Assembly (NCBI RefSeq): GCF_048265165.1 | Contig: NZ_JBLXCD010000008.1 | Coordinates: 81,988 to 145,987 of the forward strand | DNA: 64,000 bases | Direction of reading: 5' to 3' | Origin: Oceanospirillum sp048265165 | GTDB lineage: Bacteria > Pseudomonadota > Gammaproteobacteria > Pseudomonadales > Halomonadaceae | Part shown: positions 23,249 through 31,870 of the stretch, piece after piece | How the letters are laid out: each line of letters begins with the position of its first letter | Numbering within the stretch: the first letter of the stretch is position 1 | Made by a program: the position numbers and the translations under genes | The notes under the pieces: generated by a model | The model's database searches: none | What the model saw: the letters and a program-made list of their open reading frames with translations, nothing else | What the model was told of the DNA's origin: nothing

Positions 23249-24145
23249 ATGTCACCCGATAATATGAAAATTACTGCCCAGCGGGATGAGCCCGCTCCAG
23301 CCCGGCCCGGAAAACCAGGAGGGACAGGTCGTAGCAGTAAAGGAGGGACAGGTCGCAGTAGTAAATATGTGCTTTGGCTTGTTGTTGCTTTATTGGTCGT
23401 GGCTATTGGCCTTGCTCTTTATCAGAATACCCAACTGTCAGGTGCACTCAAACAGCAGCAGGCGAGTCTGGAGCAGGCAACGCACCGTATCCAGTTGTTG
23501 GAAGATGAGTTAGTGGCAACAGGGCGGGATCTATCCCAGTCCGGCAGTACTTTGAAAAAACGTTTGCAAGACTCTGAACATGAGATTCGCAAGCTTTGGG
23601 ATCTTAGTAATAAACGTAATAAGGTTGATATCGCCCAGAATAAAAAGACCTTGGATACACTGGCTAAAGCACTCAAGGATCTGGAAGCGGCTCAGAAAGG
23701 ACAACTGGCTGCACTGGCTGATGAAAAGGCTGTCCGGGAAAATAAAGACAAAGCCCTACAGACAGAGCAACAGGTATTTAACGGGCGGCTGATGGCGATC
23801 TCTTCAGATCTTGCTGAGGCAAGGGATTCTCTGGAAACGTTGCAGGAGAAACAGTCCCGACAGGCGGCAGGCCTGGATGATCTTAAATCTGGTCTGGCTG
23901 ATATTAAGTCCAGTCTGGGTGATCTAAAACAGGAGCAGGCGGGTCTTGATAGCGAAGCTATGCTGAATGTTAAAGAAACGTTGAATGTTTATGGTGAGCG
24001 CCTGGACGCTATTGATGCTTCCCGTCGCCAATTGACCAGTAACGTTACCCGCCTGAACACCGATGTGAACCGGCTGCAACTGGAAATGAAAGGGCTGACA
24101 AAGAATAATTCTCCTTCAGCGGCAGCATCTGCCCCCGCTCAATAA
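23249..24145 (+). CDS. Single-pass membrane protein with long coiled coil
   Basis: A 298-residue protein of unrecognised function. Residues 1-39 are a cytosolic, Pro/Gly/Ser-rich basic tail with a perfect protein repeat GGTGRSSK (24-31 and 32-39). One membrane helix follows (about 40-58), then a periplasmic coiled coil of roughly 220 residues with heptads (LEQATHRIQLLEDEL, LADIKSSLGDLKQEQ, RLNTDVNRLQLEMKGL). The tail ends SPSAAASAPAQ. The architecture suggests a structural or scaffold protein in the envelope. ATG 23249 or 23264 may be the start; neither has a strong ribosome site. It is monocistronic, between sodB (divergent) and the thioesterase pair. Confidence 0.7.
   Translation: MSPDNMKITAQRDEPAPARPGKPGGTGRSSKGGTGRSSKYVLWLVVALLVVAIGLALYQNTQLSGALKQQQASLEQATHRIQLLEDELVATGRDLSQSGSTLKKRLQDSEHEIRKLWDLSNKRNKVDIAQNKKTLDTLAKALKDLEAAQKGQLAALADEKAVRENKDKALQTEQQVFNGRLMAISSDLAEARDSLETLQEKQSRQAAGLDDLKSGLADIKSSLGDLKQEQAGLDSEAMLNVKETLNVYGERLDAIDASRRQLTSNVTRLNTDVNRLQLEMKGLTKNNSPSAAASAPAQ
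23318..23365 (+). repeat. 24-bp in-frame tandem duplication
   Basis: Two adjacent 24-base units (23318-23341 and 23342-23365) differ at only two silent positions and encode GGTGRSSK twice in the N-terminal tail of the coiled-coil membrane protein. Confidence 0.9.
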
Positions 24146-24171
24146 GGGCAGCTGTAGTGTATGAATATGAA

Positions 24172-24200
24172 AAGGACGGTTCGCCGTCCTTTTTGCATTT
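24172..24200 (+). terminator. Probable terminator of the coiled-coil protein gene
   Basis: AAAAGGACGG-TTCG-CCGTCCTTTTTGC forms a 10-bp stem with a UUCG tetraloop and a T-run, about 25 bases after the stop codon. Confidence 0.9.
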
Positions 24201-24316
24201 TATGGCGTAGAGGTTTTGTTTTAAACGTATCCATTACTGTGCATTCTGCTTAACACCGAGGTTAACGTCACAGGCGTATCGGGTGATAACAATAAATAGA
24301 AATTAAGGAGCTTACG

Positions 24317-24826
24317 TTGCAAAAGTCTGAACCTGCAATACGCTTTTCAGCAGATCGGTATCTTATGGGGATGAAAAGATTTCTTGCCGTATTACCCCAA
24401 TGTCAGGCACTTGGTATGCAGGCTGAATCTGCTGATCACGAACACGTCCTTTTTTCTCTTCCCTTTGCCGAATGCCTGGTTGGCAATTCGCGCAAGCAGC
24501 TGATTCACGGCGGTGTGATTGCTACGCTTTTAGATACGGCCTGTGGCTCTGTTGCTGTTTGTGCCTTGCCCCGTTTTGAAATGTGCCCCACTTTAGACCT
24601 GAGAATCGACCACCTTCGCCCAGCCGTAGCGGGTAAGGCACTCTATTGCAAAGCCAGTATCGTGAAGGTTACGCCTCAGGTTATCTTTACGGAGGGGGTG
24701 GTATATCAGGATAAGGGGCAGCCTGTATCTCGTGCGGTGGCTAACTTTATGCGACTGGGAGCTGGTAAAACCCCGGTCGAAATGGATGAGGCATTGTTTC
24801 GTCCGAATAAAGAAGAGGAGGAATGA
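24317..24826 (+). CDS. PaaI-type hot-dog thioesterase, TTG start
   Basis: A 169-residue hot-dog protein of the PaaI/4HBT thioesterase type, which hydrolyses acyl- or aryl-CoA thioesters. The catalytic-helix motif HGGVIATLLDTACGSVAVC is present near residue 60, followed by TLDLRIDHLRPAVAGKALYCKASI. The start is the TTG at 24317 because AAGGAG lies six bases upstream; the first ATG (24365) would drop 16 residues and has no such site. The stop TGA overlaps the ATG of a second hot-dog gene, so the two are translationally coupled and may form a heteromer. Confidence 0.85.
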   Translation: MQKSEPAIRFSADRYLMGMKRFLAVLPQCQALGMQAESADHEHVLFSLPFAECLVGNSRKQLIHGGVIATLLDTACGSVAVCALPRFEMCPTLDLRIDHLRPAVAGKALYCKASIVKVTPQVIFTEGVVYQDKGQPVSRAVANFMRLGAGKTPVEMDEALFRPNKEEEE

Positions 24827-25275
24827 TGACTGATTTGGATAGCCTGGCTCAGCTGATCAGCGAAACACAGCGCTCCGGTCACTGGGAGGCGCTGCTTGAA
24901 CAGGTTCCTTATGCCGGATTTATCGGACTTACAGCTCAAGCCATAGGGAATGAAATTCTATTTTGTATGGAACCCCTGGAAAGCAACACAGGTAATCCTC
25001 TGTTACCAGCGCTCCATGGTGGTGTGATTGCTGGCTTTATGGAAACGGCAGCCACGCTTAATCTTATGGTTTGCCTGAATGAGAGTCAGGTGCCTAAAGT
25101 TATCGATTTTACAATCGATTACCTGCGTTCCGGCAAAATGAAACCTACCTATGCTACCTGTATTCTGAATCGGCAGGGGCAGCGAATTGCTAATGTTCAG
25201 GTCAATGCATGGCAGAAAGATCGTGAAACACCGATTGCTACGGCCCGGGTTCATTTCCTGATGCAGGATAGGTAA
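24823..25275 (+). CDS. Second PaaI-type hot-dog thioesterase
   Basis: A 150-residue hot-dog protein with the motif HGGVIAGFMETAATLNLMV around residue 65 and the strand pair VIDFTIDYLRSGKMKPTYATC. In the catalytic helix it has Glu (FMET) where its neighbour has Asp (LLDT); both are used as the general base in this superfamily. Its ATG overlaps the stop of the first thioesterase gene (ATGATGA region) and lies behind AGAGGAGG. The low identity of the two proteins argues for an old duplication or a heteromeric pair. Substrate unknown. Confidence 0.85.
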   Translation: MMTDLDSLAQLISETQRSGHWEALLEQVPYAGFIGLTAQAIGNEILFCMEPLESNTGNPLLPALHGGVIAGFMETAATLNLMVCLNESQVPKVIDFTIDYLRSGKMKPTYATCILNRQGQRIANVQVNAWQKDRETPIATARVHFLMQDR

Positions 25276-25400
25276 TCGGGCCGGTTGAGGGTTTAAAACA
25301 AGCTTGGCCTTTGAGGCAAGCACCGGCAAGGTGCTGGGATTTATGAACCGACAACGCAAGATTTACCCTAAAAACAACCACTTAAATTTTCTTTATTGCC

Positions 25401-25428
25401 CTTGAAATATATCGGGTTGTTCCCATAT
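25401..25428 (+). promoter_or_regulatory. Sigma-32 (heat-shock) type promoter of htpG
   Basis: CCCTTGAAAT with core CTTGAA (25401-25406) and CCCATAT (25422-25428) are 15 bases apart, agreeing with the RpoH consensus CTTGAA-N(11-16)-CCCATnT. It lies about 120 bases upstream of htpG, a known heat-shock gene. Confidence 0.8.
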
Positions 25429-25544
25429 TCATTGTCAGATAACTATCGCAGGTGGAAATGGCACAGTGTTTATGTGTTGTTCCGGCCTGTAGCAAACCTA
25501 AATGCCGTTGTTCTTAACCGTTCAGCCCATGGAGATCTGATTCA

Positions 25545-27461
25545 ATGTCTGTTGAAGCACAGAAAGAAACCCTTGGTTTTCAAACAGAAGTAAAACAGCT
25601 TCTGCACCTTATGATTCACTCTTTGTATTCGAACAAAGAGATTTTCCTGCGCGAACTAATTTCCAATGCGTCTGATGCCTGCGACAAACTACGCTATAAA
25701 GCATTGGAAAATGATGCCTTATACGAGGGACAGTCAGAACTGCAGGTCAAGATCACTGCCGATCCGGAAAACAACACAGTGACGATCAGTGATTCCGGTA
25801 TTGGTATGAATCGCCAGGATGTGATTGATCATCTGGGTACGATTGCTAAATCGGGCACTTCTGAATTTTTAAGCCAGCTAACAGGCGATCAGAAGAAAGA
25901 CTCTCAACTTATCGGTCAGTTTGGTGTGGGCTTTTACTCGTCATTTATCGTGGCGGAAGAAGTGGAAGTGGTTACCCGTAAAGCCGGTAGTCCTGCCGGA
26001 GAAGGTGTTCGCTGGGTATCTAAAGGCGATGGTGAGTTTACGATTGAGGCTGTTGAAAAAGCAGAGCGTGGTACTGCCATCACTCTGAAGCTGAAAGCCG
26101 ATGAGAAAGAGTTCTCTGAAGATTTCCGTCTGCGCAACCTGATCCGTAAATACTCTGATCATATCGCTGTGCCGGTATTGATGGAAAAGCAGTCTTTTGA
26201 AGAGCCAAAAGAAGGCGAAGAAGCGGCAGATAAAGCGCCGGAATTTGAAGCCGTTAACGAAGCTCAGGCACTATGGACTCGCTCCCGTACCGACGTTAAC
26301 GACGATGAGTACAAAGAGTTTTACAAGCATGTTTCCCATGATTTTGCCGATCCACTGACTTGGTCCCATAATAAGGTGGAAGGTAAGCTGGAATACACCA
26401 GCCTGCTTTACTTGCCGGGTAAGGCCCCGTTTGATCTGTACCATCGTGAAGCATCCCGTGGTCTGAAGCTGTACGTGCAGCGCGTGTTTATTATGGATGA
26501 TGCGGAACAGTTCCTGCCGCTATACCTGCGCTTTATCAAGGGTGTGGTGGATTCTAACGATCTGTCGCTGAACGTTTCCCGGGAGATTTTGCAGCAGGAT
26601 CCGAATATTACGTCCATGAAGAGCGCACTGACCAAGCGTGTGCTGGATATGCTGACCAAACTGGCCAAGAACGATACCGAAAAATACCAGACCTTCTGGA
26701 ATGAGTTCGGCAGCGTCCTGAAAGAAGGCCCAGGCGAAGACTTCTCCAACAAAGAGAAGATCGCCAAGCTGCTACGCTTCACCTCAACTAACAGTAGTGA
26801 TGAGACTCAGAATGTTGCTCTGGCAGATTATGTTGAGCGCATGAAGGAAGGTCAGGACAAGATCTACTACGTCACTGCCGAAAACTACAATACCGCGAAA
26901 AACAGCCCGCACTTGGAAATCTTCCGCAAGAAAGGTATCGAAGTGCTGCTGATGACTGATCGTATCGACGAGTGGCTGATGAGCCACCTGACCGAATTTG
27001 ACGGTAAGTCGTTCCAGGATGTTGCCAAAGGTGAGCTGGATCTGGGTGATACTGAGTCTGAAGAAGACAAGAAAGCTCAGGAAGAAGCGGCTGAGAAAGT
27101 CGAAGGTATGGTTGAGCGCACCAAAGAGCTGCTGAAAGAGCAGGTTGAAGATGTGCGTGTGACGCACCGTCTGACCGATTCTCCGGCGTGTGTCGTGCTG
27201 AATGATGGCGAGATGGGTGAGCAGATGCGCCAGATTATGGCGGCGGCCGGTCAGGAAATTCCTGAGTCTAAGCCGGTTCTGGAGCTGAACCCGACTCACC
27301 CACTGATCCTTAAACTGGATCAGGAGCAGGATGAAGAGCGCTTCGGTGAGCTAGCGCGTATCATTCTGGATCAGGCGATGCTGGCCGAAGGTCGTCAGCT
27401 AAAAGATGCAGCAACATATGTGCAGCGCCTGAACCGTCTGCTGCTGGAATTGGCGGGTTAG
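25545..27461 (+). CDS. htpG: Chaperone HtpG (Hsp90)
   Basis: A 638-residue cytosolic Hsp90 ATPase. The N-terminal GHKL ATPase domain shows LRELISNASDACDKLRY, ISDSGIGM, GTIAKSGTSEF and GQFGVGFYSSF. The middle domain has PLYLRFIKGVVDSNDLSLNV with SREILQQD, and the C-terminal dimerisation domain ends ATYVQRLNRLLLELAG. The charged linker of eukaryotic Hsp90 is absent, as usual in bacteria. GGAGAT precedes the ATG. A sigma-32 promoter lies upstream and an intrinsic terminator downstream, so it is a single-gene heat-shock unit. Confidence 0.98.
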   Translation: MSVEAQKETLGFQTEVKQLLHLMIHSLYSNKEIFLRELISNASDACDKLRYKALENDALYEGQSELQVKITADPENNTVTISDSGIGMNRQDVIDHLGTIAKSGTSEFLSQLTGDQKKDSQLIGQFGVGFYSSFIVAEEVEVVTRKAGSPAGEGVRWVSKGDGEFTIEAVEKAERGTAITLKLKADEKEFSEDFRLRNLIRKYSDHIAVPVLMEKQSFEEPKEGEEAADKAPEFEAVNEAQALWTRSRTDVNDDEYKEFYKHVSHDFADPLTWSHNKVEGKLEYTSLLYLPGKAPFDLYHREASRGLKLYVQRVFIMDDAEQFLPLYLRFIKGVVDSNDLSLNVSREILQQDPNITSMKSALTKRVLDMLTKLAKNDTEKYQTFWNEFGSVLKEGPGEDFSNKEKIAKLLRFTSTNSSDETQNVALADYVERMKEGQDKIYYVTAENYNTAKNSPHLEIFRKKGIEVLLMTDRIDEWLMSHLTEFDGKSFQDVAKGELDLGDTESEEDKKAQEEAAEKVEGMVERTKELLKEQVEDVRVTHRLTDSPACVVLNDGEMGEQMRQIMAAAGQEIPESKPVLELNPTHPLILKLDQEQDEERFGELARIILDQAMLAEGRQLKDAATYVQRLNRLLLELAG

Positions 27462-27498
27462 TATCGGGTTTAAGCAGTAACTTGATTTAAACTGGCAG

Positions 27499-27528
27499 TA
27501 AAAGGCGGTCTTAGGATCGCCTTTTTTT
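27499..27528 (+). terminator. Intrinsic terminator of htpG
   Basis: AAAAGGCGGTC-TTA-GGATCGCCTTTTTTT forms a 10-bp stem with a wobble and a long T-run, about 40 bases after the htpG stop codon. Confidence 0.88.
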
Positions 27529-27890
27529 ATCTGAAAAAAGACCGGATTGTTTGTTTGCTATAACCGAGCCTTCTCCCGGCAATCCCCATCTCACCTTCCT
27601 GTAATATCCATCTCAGAATACCCTCAGTATTTAAACGTGATTTTTCAATCAGTTGATTCGTCCTTAGGTTTTTAAAATTTCTTTATTTACCCTTGTTTTG
27701 TTTTTATTTTTAGATGATTCCTCTTTTCTTTGTGTATTGTTTAGATTTTAAGTCTATATTGTTACTGTTTTATGGTTTAGACTTTAGGTGCAAGTTTATA
27801 GCTTTCAGGGTGTAAGCTATATTGACTTCAATGCAGTACCTTTCATTTAGGGCACTGCCAGATTGTTAATTCAGATAATGATAATAATAT
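27529..27890. other. A+T-rich intergenic region before the chemoreceptor gene
   Basis: About 360 bases, very A+T-rich and T-skewed, with no ORF or clear hairpin. It presumably holds the chemoreceptor promoter; I could not single out a convincing sigma-28 or sigma-70 site. Confidence 0.5.
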
Positions 27891-27907
27891 CTTGCGGAGG
27901 TTCCCCC

Positions 27908-29797
27908 ATGACATTGAAGAATAAAGTACTCGCAGTTGTATTGCTGCCGGTACTTTTAATTACGTTAACACTGACATTTATCAGCTACACCGACTTAAAG
28001 AAAGCGCTACTTAAGTCAGTGAATACGGATACTCATCGGGTGGTTACTGGGGTCAGTATTACTATTGATACTTGGCTAAGTCAGAGGGCTTCAGTGATTG
28101 AATCTTATGCTGAAAGGTCTGTTGATCAGTCCAGTCCGTTACCTTTTTTGAAGCAGGCGGAACGCTCCGGTGGCTTTGAAATTTTTTATTATGGTCGCGC
28201 GGATGGTAAAGCCTTTTTTTCTGATACTGATGTGCAGAAAATGATGGATGTAAGAGGTTATGACCCGACGCAGCGCCCTTGGTATACGGATGCCCGTCAT
28301 GCCGGTGAAACTATTTTCACAGCACCCTACGTATCTGCTGATACGGGGGATTTAGTACTTTCTGTGGCAACGCCGGTTATGAGAGGCGGGAAACTACAAG
28401 GTGTTGCTGCTGCAGACCTGAAGCTCAATCAGCTTGTTAAGGTGATTAACGGGATTGAGGTTGATGAACAGAGCTTTGTTATGCTGGTTGATGATACTGG
28501 TTTAGTGGTTGCTCATTCAGATAGCACCTTAAGAATGAAGCCGGTTTCCGATGTGGGAGCAGAGCTGAGCCCATCCGTTATCTCCCGGATTTCAGCAAGT
28601 GGAGCAATGGTTACTCAGGCCATCAATGGTGTTGATTATTTGTTACGTTTCCAGCAAGTTGGTAATAGCCGTTTCTCCGTTGGCATCGCATTGAATAAAC
28701 AAAGAGTAATGGCGCCTCTGTCTGATTTGCTTATAGCTAACAGTCTGGTATCTCTGATTCTGATTGTGGCGGCTGGTGTGGTGAGTATGTGGATGATAGG
28801 GCGTGTTATGAAACCCTTGCATGCCATTGGCTCTGCGCTGGAAGAGATTGCTCAGGGGGAAGGTGATCTGACAAAGCGCCTGACCGTCGATACGAAAGAT
28901 GAAATTGGCTCACTGGCGGAGCACTTTAATCATTTTGTTAATTCGATGCATAGAATTATTCAGGATATTTCTGCTCTGTCCAAAGACCTGCGTCATACTG
29001 CTGAGGAAAGTGCCAAAGTCGCTAAGCGTACCAGCGATGATGTGCAAACTCAGATGTCAGAGGTATCTATGGTTGCTGCTGCTGTCGAAGAGATGGCAAC
29101 AGCTACCCAGGAGATTGCCGGTAATGCGGAAAATACGGCTGCCGCGGCTCAGGCATGTGCAGACAATAGTCGCGATGGCCAATTGGTCGTTTCAAATACA
29201 CGGGAAGCAATTCAGGGTTTGTCAGGCCAAGTTCAGGATGCCGGTGTTGTTATCGATCGCCTGAGTGAGCACTCTCAAGGTATTAGCTCGATACTTTCGA
29301 CCATTCAGGGGATTGCTGAGCAGACGAACCTGTTGGCACTCAATGCGGCAATTGAGGCTGCCCGGGCTGGTGAGCAAGGGCGGGGCTTTGCTGTGGTTGC
29401 TGATGAGGTACGTGTTCTGTCTCAACGTACTCACGAGTCTACTGAAGAGATTCAGCAGATGATTGGCAGTTTGCAGAAAGCATCTGAAGAAGCGGTTGAG
29501 TTGATGTCGGTAAGTCGGCAGCAAGCGGAAGATACCGTCGAAGAGGCCCATAATGCCTATGAGAAGCTGCTGAGTATTACAGAGGCAATTGCTGGTATCA
29601 GCGATATGTCGACTCAAACTGCCGCGGCTACAGAAGAGCAAACTCAGGTTAATCACAGTATTTCTGAGAATACCCTGAGGATTCGTGATATTGCCACTGA
29701 GCTTTCAGATGAGTCTGACCAGTCCCGTGCCCGTGCATCGGAATTGAATACCCTTGCCGAAAGTCTTCATGATCAGGTTAAACGTTTTAAGCTATAA
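27908..29797 (+). CDS. Methyl-accepting chemotaxis protein with amino-acid-type dCache domain
   Basis: A 629-residue inner-membrane chemoreceptor. A membrane helix (about 6-26) is followed by a periplasmic dCache_1 domain, a second membrane helix (about 270-292), HAMP, and a long cytosolic signalling hairpin whose tip reads EQTNLLALNAAIEAARAGEQ. The amino-acid-binding set known from PctA (Y121, R126, W128, Y129, Y144, D173) is fully present with identical spacing at Tyr118, Arg123, Trp125, Tyr126, Tyr141 and Asp170, so free amino acids are the likely ligands. The start at 27908 follows GGAGG by seven bases. No CheR-docking pentapeptide is visible at the C-terminus. The terminator is at 29852-29889. 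Confidence 0.93.
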   Translation: MTLKNKVLAVVLLPVLLITLTLTFISYTDLKKALLKSVNTDTHRVVTGVSITIDTWLSQRASVIESYAERSVDQSSPLPFLKQAERSGGFEIFYYGRADGKAFFSDTDVQKMMDVRGYDPTQRPWYTDARHAGETIFTAPYVSADTGDLVLSVATPVMRGGKLQGVAAADLKLNQLVKVINGIEVDEQSFVMLVDDTGLVVAHSDSTLRMKPVSDVGAELSPSVISRISASGAMVTQAINGVDYLLRFQQVGNSRFSVGIALNKQRVMAPLSDLLIANSLVSLILIVAAGVVSMWMIGRVMKPLHAIGSALEEIAQGEGDLTKRLTVDTKDEIGSLAEHFNHFVNSMHRIIQDISALSKDLRHTAEESAKVAKRTSDDVQTQMSEVSMVAAAVEEMATATQEIAGNAENTAAAAQACADNSRDGQLVVSNTREAIQGLSGQVQDAGVVIDRLSEHSQGISSILSTIQGIAEQTNLLALNAAIEAARAGEQGRGFAVVADEVRVLSQRTHESTEEIQQMIGSLQKASEEAVELMSVSRQQAEDTVEEAHNAYEKLLSITEAIAGISDMSTQTAAATEEQTQVNHSISENTLRIRDIATELSDESDQSRARASELNTLAESLHDQVKRFKL

Positions 29798-29851
29798 GCC
29801 CAGATGCATAAACCTGTGTTATGACTTCTGATTAGCGACACTGTAATTATT

Positions 29852-29889
29852 AGCCGGTTGCCATTTATGGGAGCCGGCTTTTTTTCTAC
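29852..29889 (+). terminator. Intrinsic terminator of the dCache chemoreceptor gene
   Basis: AGCCGGTTGCC-ATTTAT-GGGAGCCGGCT forms a stem of about 10 bp with small mismatches and is followed by seven T. It runs up to the stop codon of the convergent YbaN gene. Confidence 0.85.
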
Positions 29890-30386
29890 CCGAAAAGAGA
29901 TTGGGTGTCCGCTGAATAGCTGTTTTTTTGTTTGATTATTGTCTGCCTTGGGTGAGTATCCGGCATTGCGGTCTTTCCTGACAGTTTTTTCCAGCTCTGT
30001 TCTATCATAGTATCCACTGGCTCTGAGCGGTGCTTCCAGACATACCAGAGTGCATAAAAAACGATGAAAATAACCAGAACTTTTAGCCATAAAGAGAAAG
30101 GGCGGAAAAGCAGAGGGTAGCTCACCATGGTTAGCATCATTGTGGTCGACAAAAGTTTTGCCTTGATTGGAATAACACGATCTGTCTCCCAGCTTTGTAA
30201 CATTGAACCAAAGATCTTTTGCTTCAGTAGCCAGCGGTGAATTTTGTGTGAGCCTTTGGAAAAAAAGAAAGCCGCTAGGATCACAAACGGTGTTGTGGGC
30301 AGAAGTGGCAGGACAGCACCGATAGCACCCAGAATAAGTGCTAAAAAACCTGCCGCTATAAATAGGGGTTTTCTGAACTTATCCAT
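29886..30386 (-). CDS. YbaN family (DUF454) inner-membrane protein
   Basis: A 166-residue membrane protein with three to four helices: residues 8-28 (AAGFLALILGAIGAVLPLLP), 30-45, and a pair at about 80-120. The motif GAVLPLLPTTPFVILAAFFFSKGS is the hallmark of DUF454/YbaN. Function unknown; E. coli YbaN lies next to apt, but here apt is 22 kb away. A basic C-terminal tail of about 45 residues follows the last helix and is longer than in E. coli YbaN (125 residues). It is convergent with the chemoreceptor. Confidence 0.85.
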   Translation of the reverse strand: MDKFRKPLFIAAGFLALILGAIGAVLPLLPTTPFVILAAFFFSKGSHKIHRWLLKQKIFGSMLQSWETDRVIPIKAKLLSTTMMLTMVSYPLLFRPFSLWLKVLVIFIVFYALWYVWKHRSEPVDTMIEQSWKKLSGKTAMPDTHPRQTIIKQKNSYSADTQSLFG

Positions 30387-30540
30387 AGAGTTCTCCTCAG
30401 GATATCAAAGGGGGGATGAGTATAAAGATAGGCCACATTGACTGTTTTTATACGAAAGATTAATGGATTGTGCGGCACTCACTAATTTCCCGGACAATAT
30501 TAGCAGGTATACTTATGATGGCTTTGGCACAGGTTGAATG

Positions 30541-30566
30541 AGGCCTGTTTAAGAAAGCAGGCCTTC
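30541..30566 (-). terminator. Hairpin after the six-cysteine protein gene
   Basis: AGGCCTG and CAGGCCT pair (7-8 bp) around a ten-base loop just beyond the stop codon of the leftward gene at 30577. The T-tract is poor, so it is only a probable terminator. Confidence 0.4.
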
Positions 30567-30576
30567 AGAGCATATC

Positions 30577-30837
30577 TTAATCGTCCAACAGGTCTTTGGT
30601 TTTTTCTGCGGCTTTAGATGCGCCTTCTTTTGTGGAACAGGCAGCCCGTTCTGCGGCACATTTCGTCATACAGCCCATTTTTCCGAAGCTATCATCAAAG
30701 TAACGCACTTTGCAGCTGGCCTCGCAGGCTGTCTGTTTTAGTGAACAGCTGGCCTGAGCTGATATCGGTAGTAGAATCAGAGAAAGTGCTGTGCTGGCAA
30801 TAAAGGCTGTGCGTTTACTTGGTCTGGCAAAGGGCAT
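30577..30837 (-). CDS. Small secreted protein with symmetrical six-cysteine (twin CX3C) pattern
   Basis: An 86-residue protein with a signal peptide (residues 1-29, hydrophobic core IASTALSLILLPISAQA). The mature protein has six cysteines at 31, 38, 42, 56, 60 and 67, i.e. C-x6-C-x3-C-x13-C-x3-C-x6-C, a mirror-symmetrical pattern. Twin CX3C helices facing each other are typical of disulfide-stapled helical hairpins. The tail is a charged helix (KAAEKTKDLLDD). The start is ATG 30837 because GGAG lies five bases upstream. I do not recognise the family; it could be a small periplasmic metal-binding or disulfide-stabilised structural protein. Confidence 0.75.
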   Translation of the reverse strand: MPFARPSKRTAFIASTALSLILLPISAQASCSLKQTACEASCKVRYFDDSFGKMGCMTKCAAERAACSTKEGASKAAEKTKDLLDD

Positions 30838-31002
30838 AAATACTCCATCTCTTCTGACTGCTGAATTTGCATACGGCATAACGTATATTAGGCGGTTGAT
30901 TATCTTAATTTATGGCAGCTGAATTCAAGGTAAAATGAACGTAACTATCTGACAATAGCAAAATTTTCGCACTGAGTTCGTTTTATAATCAGGGAGCTTT
31001 TT

Positions 31003-31764
31003 TTGGACATACAACCGAGTACTCTGAACCAGGAGTGCACCGAAGGCCACGATAATGCCATGAATGAGTCCCATGACTTTACGCTGATCGCACAAAATAA
31101 GGCTTTTGTGGTGATTAACAAATCACCCGGTGTTGATGTACATCGCGATGGTGATGAGCCCGGTATTACAGAAAAAGTTTCTGAGGCTTTGGGAGGCGTT
31201 AAACTTTATCTGGTTCATCGATTGGATAAGGTTACTTCCGGCCTCATGATTTTGGCAAAAAATGCTGCCACATGTGCTGAATTAGCAGAGTTTTTTCGCG
31301 AAAGGCAGGTAAGCAAATACTATCTGGCAGTATCTGCGCGAAAGCCAAGCAAGAAACAGGGCTGGATTATTGGTGATATGGCCCGCTCCCGAAGAGGAAG
31401 CTGGAAACTGACAAGCGGTAAACAAAACCCTGCCGTCACTCAGTTTTTCTCCTGCTCGCTGAAACCTGGGTACAGAGCTTTCTTGCTGAAGCCTCGCACA
31501 GGAAAAACCCATCAACTTAGGGTTGCACTGAAGAGTATTGGTGCTCCGATATGTGGTGACCAACTTTATGATGATGCTGCGCTGGCTTCTATGGAAGAGC
31601 GGACTTATCTTCATGCTTACCAGCTGCACTTTAAGTTGCAGGGGAATTTACACCATTACAGTGCTTGGCCGCATCAGGGGGAGCACTTTACCTCGGATGA
31701 TTTTAGTCGTTTAAGAGACGCTTGGTCAGAGCCTGACGGTTTAACATGGCCTAAAACTAAATAA
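31003..31764 (+). CDS. RluA-family pseudouridine synthase (TIGR01621-like)
   Basis: A 253-residue pseudouridine synthase isomerising uridine in RNA. The catalytic motif YLVHRLDKVTSGLM carries Asp75; PRTGKTHQLRVALKSIGAPICGD is the second family motif. The sequence SVSARKPSKKQGWI-type insert with MARSRRGSWKL is characteristic of the TIGR01621 subgroup, whose RNA target is unknown to me. TTG 31003 is taken as start because GGGAG lies six bases upstream; the alternative ATG at 31060 has only a distant site. It lacks an N-terminal S4 domain. A second RluA relative, truC, lies at 35.9 kb. Confidence 0.87.
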   Translation: MDIQPSTLNQECTEGHDNAMNESHDFTLIAQNKAFVVINKSPGVDVHRDGDEPGITEKVSEALGGVKLYLVHRLDKVTSGLMILAKNAATCAELAEFFRERQVSKYYLAVSARKPSKKQGWIIGDMARSRRGSWKLTSGKQNPAVTQFFSCSLKPGYRAFLLKPRTGKTHQLRVALKSIGAPICGDQLYDDAALASMEERTYLHAYQLHFKLQGNLHHYSAWPHQGEHFTSDDFSRLRDAWSEPDGLTWPKTK

Positions 31765-31870
31765 CTTGTTGTGTATGCGATAAAACAAAGGGATTTTTGA
31801 CATTATCACCAGATCGGAAACCTCTGACTCATTCTCGGCAGATAAAGTTCGTGCGCCACAGTTTTTACCT

